Source of the DNA: JACKFB01 sp041389525
GTDB lineage: Bacteria; Myxococcota_A; UBA9042; PHBI01; JACKFB01
Assembly (NCBI GenBank): GCA_041389525.1
Contig: JAWKRR010000008.1
Coordinates: 62,001 to 126,000, forward strand
Reading direction: 5' to 3'
Length of the DNA: 64,000 nt
Below are positions 56,101-64,000 of the stretch, one piece after another. Under the pieces are notes generated by a model. The model ran no database searches. It was not told the origin of the DNA and was given only the letters and a program-made list of their open reading frames with translations. Position 1 is the first letter of the stretch, and each line of letters starts with the position of its first letter. The position numbers and the translations under genes are program-made.

Positions 56101-58500
56101 ACCGATCAGCTGCGAACTCTGCTCGATCGGCGGCTCACCATCGTGCGGGACGAGGATCGGCCGCGCATTCTTGAGGAGCTTGCCGAGCTGGCGGCCCGGA
56201 GCGAGGGCCCGGCGGCCGCGCTGCGGTGGTGGCGCGATCTGCTGTGGAGCCGGCCGGAGCACGCGGTGGCGCGCAGCAGCGTCGAGGCGATGCTCGACGA
56301 CCCGATCACCGCCCGCGACGCCATCGAGGTCCTCGAGCCGCTCTACCGCAAAGAGTCGGACTGGTCGGCGCTCGCCGCGGTTTACGAGCGCCAGCTCGCC
56401 GTGACGGAGCCCGGGCCTGACGCGACGCGGCTGCACACCCAGCTCGCCGACCTCTACGAGAACCGGCTCGACAGCGCGGAGTTCGCCTTCGACCACCTCG
56501 CCGCGGCTTTTCGCGCGCAGCCCGAAGACGGCGGGTTCCTGCGTCGCCTCGAGCACGTCGCCAACAGCGCTGGGCGCTGGCCCGACCTCGCGGAGACCTT
56601 GGAGCGGGTGCTGCCCCAACTCGAGGACCGGCCGCGGCGCACCGATCTGCTGCTGCACGCCGCGCAGATTCGCGAGCTCAAGACGCAGCAGCCGGAGCTG
56701 GCCATCGCGTCGCTTCGTCAGGTGCTGGCCGAGCAGCCCGACCACCGCGCGGCGCTGATGGGCCTGCGCCGGCTGCACCGGAGCGCGGGCGATGAGCGCG
56801 AGCTCGCCGACGTCACGGCGGCGCTGGCGCGGCTCACGCCCGGCGGCGAGCAGCGTGCGGCGCTGTGGAGCGAGGTGTTCTCGCTCGCGACCCGCCTCCA
56901 GGACGACGATCTGCGGGTGGAGGCGGCGCGAGCCAAGGCCGCGGGTGCTGACGGCAGCATCGAGGAGCTGGCCGAGGTCTACGAGGACGCGGGACACTTC
57001 GACGCGCTGGCCGACCTGCTGGCGGAGCGCGCGGAGGCGGCCGAGAGCCCGGCGGAGCGCGCCGCGCTGCGGATCCGGCTTGGCACCCTGCGGGCGCTGC
57101 ATCTGGAGGATCCCGACGGGGCCGCCGACGCCTTCGCGGATGCGCTGGAGCAAGATCCCGGCTCCGACGAGGCGTTCACTGCGCTGGACCGCATCTACCG
57201 CGCTCGAAACGACTGGGGCAGCCTGTTCGGGCTGCTGGTGCGTCGCGCGGAGCGCCTGGGCGAGGAGCCAGCCGCGGGCGCGCTGTGGGCCGAGATCGGC
57301 GGCCTGGCCGAGGAGCGTCTCGACAACCCGACCGAGGCGGTGCGGGCGTACGAGCGGGCGCTTGACCGGGGCTCTGAGCGAGCGCGCGACGAGCTGATCC
57401 GGATCTTCCGGATGCGGCAGCGCCACGAAGAGCTCGCCCCGCTGCTGATCGCGAAGGCGGCCGAGTCGAAGCCGCCCCAGTCCCTCGACCTCATCGCCGA
57501 GGCCGCGGAGCTGACCATCGGCCCCCTCGGGCGGCCGGCCGACGCCGAGGCCTTGCTCGACGAGGCCGCAGCGAAGCACCCCGAGCACATCGGCGTCCGG
57601 CACGCCCTCGCCTCGTTGCGGGGAGGTCAGGGCCGTCACGAGGAGGCCGCGACCCTGCTCGATGGGCTGCTGCCGGATCTCGAGGGCCCCGCCAAGGTCA
57701 AGGCCCTGCTTGAGCTGGGCCGCCTCTACCGCGAGCACCTCGAGCGCCCGCACGACGCGGCCAAGGCCATGCTGGCGGCGCGGGATCTAGCCCCTGACGA
57801 CGCCGGCCTCACGGTGGTCCTCCGCGAGCTGCTCGAGCAGACCGGCTCGTGGGAGGAGCTGCGCGACCTGTTGGAGCAGGAGTTCGGGACCGCGACCTCA
57901 CCCAGCGAGCGCTGTGACCGCGCGCTGGCGCTGGCTCGCCTGCACCAGGAGCATCTGGGCGACGCCAAGGGCTTTGAGACGTGGATCGCGAAGGCTGAGG
58001 AGGCCCGCCGCGACAGCCCCGAGGTCGCCGAGGCGCTCATCGCCTGGCACACGAGCCGGGGCGAGTGGCCTCAGGTCGCTGCCCGTCTCGAGTGGGTCGT
58101 GAACTACCTGCAGGGCAAGAAGCTGCTGAGCGATCTGCCCCGTCGCGCCTACGAGCTTGGCGGGCTCTTCGAGCGCCTCGACGAGCCGGACAAGGCGCTC
58201 GAGTACTACAAGATAGCCCTTCAGGCGGACGGGACCTACCTCCCGAACCTCATCGCCTTCGGTCGCCTGCTCATCGCGCGCGAGAGCTGGGATCGCGCCC
58301 TGCGCGTGCACCAGAACCTGCTGATGCAGCGCCAGAAGATCGAGGATCCCGCGACCCGGGCCGGCGTGCTCTACAACTTGGCCTTGGCGTGTCACCAGCT
58401 CAAGCAGGACGCGCAGGCCAAGCAGTACATCAAGCGACTTCTGGCCGAGGTTCCGGACCACGAAGAGGGACTTTCGCTACAGGCGCGCCTGCAAAGCTGA
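47143..58500 (+). CDS. Giant TPR solenoid protein (3785 residues)
   Basis: A GTG start (GGGGAG four bases upstream) opens an uninterrupted 11.4-kb frame. The protein is built almost wholly from TPR-like helical hairpins, many spelled as LYxxxGRWxxLxxxLExR followed by LLxELAxLYExxLxDxxxAIxxYxxVLxLDPxNxxAL. Each pair of hairpins spans about 70-75 residues, implying on the order of 100 hairpins. It is strongly acidic (Glu, Asp) with many Arg and Ala. No signal peptide, membrane helix or catalytic motif is seen, so it should be a cytoplasmic scaffold. Similar giant TPR proteins occur in Myxococcota, but I cannot assign a pathway. The last ~150 residues (LQGKKLLSDLPRRAYELGGLF) are the most regular. 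Confidence 0.9.
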   Translation: MSSGIPELLSRVGDDSANDGLLAELAAACVETDDYKSLLLGLRKLLARSTPEDQAAARLTVAGLLEGAADTRPERHAASLLVRAAQLRLADESLAEREQAARDLVRAWQLCPGPEVLETAWNALGSPEVEHAPDALFEARAQVGTPENRRAALSILTDRHIQAGRVEPARRHLEALRELAPDDPAIAQRLEALELLTGPATPLARKRGTRLATDTVIADVDAASAVVERYEAEMAGASQDLRVILARRLFRILRVDLGRPDRAREVLKYSREGISEAARDVLARADRRSAGREWEGAVALLDEAARQSEEPRDQVVLLLEAARLLEAELDDDERAEKMYRRVRVSAPLSAEVLAFYRDWYAGRDEPRRAYATLAQLHGALVGDDLAPERIRVAGEMAGLAAGDLESREKAMEAWRRILVDEPYHDEANAELRRLYTESGRWHALAEHLDAWIRALPDDAVEQKVDLLFELIALYQAPDRLPMDDMVIATYQRIVTLAPSNERALDDLAVRYEDRQRWGDLIGVLRQKIELTEDPKELFALFARIGDLYLERMRSDAEAIPVLEKLLELDPQNVAILHRLRDIHRRRSDSARTYETYRQELELLTGAERVDVLVELARIASDELFLPEEARTYWRQVLELEPAHEAAVAALQELSVEQEDWPGYVRLLETQLESATTKKKKVEILQEMGEILHTRLGEEERALALFAQICELSPFNSHARDFLQRAWVARRAWDRLTGLFEPRSDWKGYVALLRDFARKSDDATLQADIHVEIAKVEAERLGDAATAQASLLDAIEAARHRDDIARKLLAEHGARLDSPARLRAQEVIATHSEDEVEREAAWRDVATLRGAAGDDAGALEAWGHALLLEVQRGESATLPAFEAAAEKAGAWDDAARLLSDAISASPEHSTDTRIALHRSIGGVLRGRLANPEGAIAHFRRVLQLAPGEPSALDALEEIHLSRHDFEGLEEVLRARAEHAEDAERGRAARRRLGQLYEDVFLDLERAAATYQDILDQDPDDEEALASLRRALSTDEAWGELASALEDLGPRLTEPSRRAALQFELATLYRQQADEPSMAALHLRDLLEHPDADRDAVLEMLTGMFDAGEAPEAVAPVLEQVYRDAGDDAGLARVLAVRADTSPTSDERLAIADELARLCEEKLADPRGAFDARVRCFRIDPDDRAIWAELERLAKEAGAQAELAALWRDAVGLQPPADAPRPSGSGAREALRIQLARLLRDDLGGDDEAVTLYEAILDAPGAGLQHPEVLEALVVLYRARDDQEALVRVLLASSDGVLPGAERRQRILDAGDLLATALGRPAEAAEHWERLATEDPTDDEVSERLESAYETLEQWEDLSAHLERRAEALTDAAKVDRVRLARAFVRLERLGESEAAVRDLLALVASATCGSDAREVLLDLAAADDTSEPIRQRIIAGLESHFDQVDDGWGRAALEEVRATLGPPGEPRAKVLLQAARLVVATDEVPTIGDRDPVVARRAFELAGRALGEAPDNSKALELLDHLVGALDLWSAYASLCDEAASRTDNAEARSQLIKRVAVTSETRLGDDERAIKAWEALRVDHGPVEREALEALDQLYQRVGRAALRIGVLRRRAEIEAIPAKRLAYFKEASILLDEAGQADQAVAFLRRIVEETRGTSDPALRAERVEAIERLEEMLAAQARHGERVELLVASGQTSGEVEATAIDYLRRAAALSESELRDPDEAVRILELLRAIAPEDSEALDALDRLHQAAGRWDEKAALVEVRLGIAAAAGDTDRERILLFTLGQIRENRLSDLPGAIEAYAQSLAGAPTFPPAIAALTALSRPDDGHAAARAALAAAHRESESAKPLAVVLQQILEAGDSGADRIALHLELARLMLGPLSSPGEAFAHAGRALAGSSGGEAADEARQLAVRSAILAERVDEAVLLLLEAARRSGSVSARVRGLETAIALLREHGVAEPTLAILWQTIAGLQPSHSDALDALETLARASGKSEDLVAVLRLREEITLDRGARRDLRLEMARLLAGMPGREREAVASYETILADGPRDQEALDDLAALFRRLGAHQELGDLLEQFIGGAAPGEDTRAARRELAELARRVLDDAPRAVALQRELLAESPDDTDAVEALEAMWGEGSERASIFEALEPFYERTEAWERLVALYRGTLEADGDTRLQVECLAKVARIQELHLGDPEGAYESLKALVLRIEDPEETLDALEALAERLDVFPDLAALYDRMIAEGLASPSQIARHARLSVRHLDDPAAGIAHYILALERQPDLADARAELLELLESREAWPELVDWLEASAVEALDAQEKHGYFLRAADISAKRLDAPDRAASLLEQALELSPTDAELAARIADLWTDLGRQDALRAHLRSWIERSDPATVGPFRLRLAESLFSEAETASEAVADVRAALSVLAAPEDAELLLVHFLAAPEHQGPAWKNAVDSAAILLEASLDERSTDALRAIIAEARFRVLDPSADRRTALLELARIHDAAGDVDAAFERHAQAAHESPKDTQAESELEDFARRRDLWPRLAERYEAWLGESLPSALEQRYLHKVAHIHDAVLGDDDAAAPWYERLLSKQPGNIDALSMLSRYHAENERPAEEAHVLTLWLEAEKAPEALSAHRRRLAILRMDALNEPAGAIKLLLAELPGSARDPDLRDRLQRLLGEAHRFDELANVLAVALEDPSLTEDARVDLLARRAQTAEVHTGDLEVARDAATAILALRPAHAFALTTLDRVQRRREDYPAVDAVLKQRIDAAKDDAARAQLLIERAEVAVAHLDAPEAALSYLSAASELEGAGTGSEALRQGFESLLRPASTRVAAARALEPRYEAVGDWPGLASVLAMQQSALEDVPAREALARRTAEVMRERIGDQAAALRVLLNAFEKLGGSAALRPDIEAAAAAGGSFAQVAEAARRVMAAQPEPGLVRDLGLWVGGIERDRLSDPRAATESFEKVLSSDELNHEAMEALDALYRQLNATDQLRTLLDRRLTIVRDEDRPRILEELAELAARSEGPAAALRWWRDLLWSRPEHAVARSSVEAMLDDPITARDAIEVLEPLYRKESDWSALAAVYERQLAVTEPGPDATRLHTQLADLYENRLDSAEFAFDHLAAAFRAQPEDGGFLRRLEHVANSAGRWPDLAETLERVLPQLEDRPRRTDLLLHAAQIRELKTQQPELAIASLRQVLAEQPDHRAALMGLRRLHRSAGDERELADVTAALARLTPGGEQRAALWSEVFSLATRLQDDDLRVEAARAKAAGADGSIEELAEVYEDAGHFDALADLLAERAEAAESPAERAALRIRLGTLRALHLEDPDGAADAFADALEQDPGSDEAFTALDRIYRARNDWGSLFGLLVRRAERLGEEPAAGALWAEIGGLAEERLDNPTEAVRAYERALDRGSERARDELIRIFRMRQRHEELAPLLIAKAAESKPPQSLDLIAEAAELTIGPLGRPADAEALLDEAAAKHPEHIGVRHALASLRGGQGRHEEAATLLDGLLPDLEGPAKVKALLELGRLYREHLERPHDAAKAMLAARDLAPDDAGLTVVLRELLEQTGSWEELRDLLEQEFGTATSPSERCDRALALARLHQEHLGDAKGFETWIAKAEEARRDSPEVAEALIAWHTSRGEWPQVAARLEWVVNYLQGKKLLSDLPRRAYELGGLFERLDEPDKALEYYKIALQADGTYLPNLIAFGRLLIARESWDRALRVHQNLLMQRQKIEDPATRAGVLYNLALACHQLKQDAQAKQYIKRLLAEVPDHEEGLSLQARLQS

Positions 58501-58703
58501 CAAGTCCCCCGGCCACGCCCATTCGCGCAAAGCCCCGGACTTACTCACCTTTCTTGGCATTCGCGAATTGGCTGAAAAATTCGCACTTGCGTTCCCCCCT
58601 CGAACTCGTCATAACGGAAGTGCTGCGGGTTGAGGCTCATGCCAATGCCTTGACCCGGTTTTTGACATGAGTCTCGCGTTTCGATCTGGGGAGAAACGAA
58701 ACG
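58501..58703 (+). promoter_or_regulatory. Leader region of the MopE-like gene
   Basis: This 203-base gap is clearly AT-richer than its surroundings, as expected of a strong promoter region. It contains TTGACA-like boxes near 58650 and 58664 and a self-complementary TTCGCGAA. No -10 with correct spacing was convincing. GGGGAG lies about nine bases before the ATG at 58704. Confidence 0.35.
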
Positions 58704-63368
<4,665 letters not shown>

Positions 63369-63374
63369 TCGATG

Positions 63375-63396
63375 GGGAGGGATCTCGGTCCCTCCC
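63375..63396 (+). terminator. Hairpin just after the MopE-like stop codon
   Basis: GGGAGGGA-TCTCGG-TCCCTCCC, a perfect eight-base stem six bases after the TGA. It lacks a T-run. Confidence 0.5.
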
Positions 63397-63516
63397 GCGC
63401 TCCACGGCGGTGGGTGCTTGGGTTGTGGCGGTGTCGGGCCTGCGTGCGCTCTTCCGAGGACGCGCGCAGGCTCGGCTCCCCATGAACCGTCGCGACCCAG
63501 CACCCAACGGCCGCCC

Positions 63517-63546
63517 CGATGCCCCGGACTCCTGTCTGGGGCATCG
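63517..63546. terminator. Second strong hairpin between convergent genes
   Basis: CGATGCCCC and GGGGCATCG arms around a 12-base centre that can partly pair. It sits between the convergent MopE-like and K+ channel-type genes, so it may stop transcription from both sides. Confidence 0.5.
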
Positions 63547-63578
63547 GCGTTTGGGGGGTGGGCGGCGCGCCGAGCCTT

Positions 63579-64000
63579 TCAGTGCGGGCCGACGCCCCGC
63601 GTCGACGAGATCATGTCGCCGAGGGTCTCGAACTCGTCGACCTCGCCGAGGACCATCAAGGCGCCGCCAGCGCGTAGGCGGTAGGTCGGCGGCGGATGGT
63701 AGCGATAGGCGCCGCGACCGCGACGGCGCACCGCGATGACGACGCACCCGGAGCGCTCGGTGATGCGGGCCTCCTCGAGGCGCAAGCCGGCGAAGACGCT
63801 GCCTGTGGCGATAGGGAACGCGCGGAGGCGTGCGGTGTGGCCCTCCGACGCCAGCAGCGCGTCGGAGAACGCGGCGAGTCCTGGGTGCAAGAGCTCATGG
63901 GCCAGCCGGACACCGCCGAGGGCCGCCGGTGCCACGACGTCGTCGGCGCCGGCGGCGAGGAGACGACCGCGGCCGCTCGGGTCGTCGGCGCGGACGATGA
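63579..64000 (-). CDS. TrkA/RCK-type potassium transport or channel protein, C-terminal part
   Basis: The gene enters from the right edge. The first visible residues (IVRADDPSGRGRLLAAGADDVVAPAALGG) match the end of a TrkA-N/RCK NAD-binding domain, where R-A-D and GAxxVVxP are usual. The rest is a TrkA-C domain: GSVFAGLRLEEARITERSG, VVIAVRRRGRGAYRYHPPP, then YRLRAGGALMVLGEVDEFETL. Such proteins gate K+ uptake systems or ion channels at the cytoplasmic face. The membrane part, if any, is outside the window. About 140 codons are seen. Confidence 0.8.
   Translation of the reverse strand, partial: IVRADDPSGRGRLLAAGADDVVAPAALGGVRLAHELLHPGLAAFSDALLASEGHTARLRAFPIATGSVFAGLRLEEARITERSGCVVIAVRRRGRGAYRYHPPPTYRLRAGGALMVLGEVDEFETLGDMISSTRGVGPH

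Noticed and set aside
58540..58600. Possible sigma54 promoter before the MopE-like gene
   Set aside because: GG and GC pairs are present in this AT-richer leader, but their spacing does not fit the required 10 bases between the two elements.

Overview
The window is high-GC DNA (roughly 70%) that reads like a member of the Myxococcota or a close relative. Supporting signs are the very large serine/threonine kinase/ATPase/histidine kinase protein, several cysteine-rich surface lipoproteins, MopE-like DNDCDG repeats with a DUF4215-type module, giant TPR proteins, and an infC gene without an ordinary start codon (an unusual infC start is known in Myxococcus xanthus). No rRNA, tRNA, CRISPR array, insertion sequence or prophage is visible. 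The class cannot be fixed from this sequence.

Layout. 0-11.4 kb holds signalling and metabolism: the 5' end of a Ser/Thr kinase, a GNAT acetyltransferase coupled to an aldehyde dehydrogenase, a membrane PAS-GGDEF-EAL protein with one frame break, and a ~2020-residue kinase/AAA/GAF/PAS/histidine kinase/receiver protein. 11.4-15 kb encodes envelope lipoproteins, including a four-haem protein built from two tandem di-haem oxidoreductase modules followed by a DUF192 lipoprotein. 15-21 kb is a minus-strand operon of a carbamoyltransferase fusion, a radical SAM protein and a double radical SAM protein. 21.4-24.7 kb is comM-recA-ssb on one strand, with palindromic sites upstream. 24.9-32.9 kb carries a cysteine-rich repeat lipoprotein, an extensin-like (LAS peptidase fold) protein, a lipoprotein with a caspase/CHAT-like His/Cys pair, and a LysR regulator.

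33-39.9 kb contains two secreted proteins, a DUF1285-like protein, and a three-gene cluster resembling the His-Xaa-Ser (Hxs) peptide-maturation system: two HxsD-like small proteins and an HxsB-like protein. The HxsB-like protein keeps the radical SAM fold but has lost every expected iron-sulfur cysteine. pcnB follows. Several open frames between 33.9 and 38.8 kb are interrupted by small indels, so this stretch may hold sequence errors. 39.9-47 kb holds a coiled-coil protein, infC (without rpmI/rplT downstream), a TPR protein, a TPR lipoprotein, a stand-alone DUF4157 protein and a class IV aminotransferase. 47-63.4 kb is two giants: a 3785-residue TPR protein and a 1554-residue secreted protein with 15 DNDCDG-type repeats. 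The right edge cuts a K+ channel/TrkA-type protein.

The strongest candidates for something undescribed are the cysteine-less HxsB/HxsD-like locus (36.3-38.5 kb) and the carbamoyltransferase/double radical SAM operon (15-21 kb).
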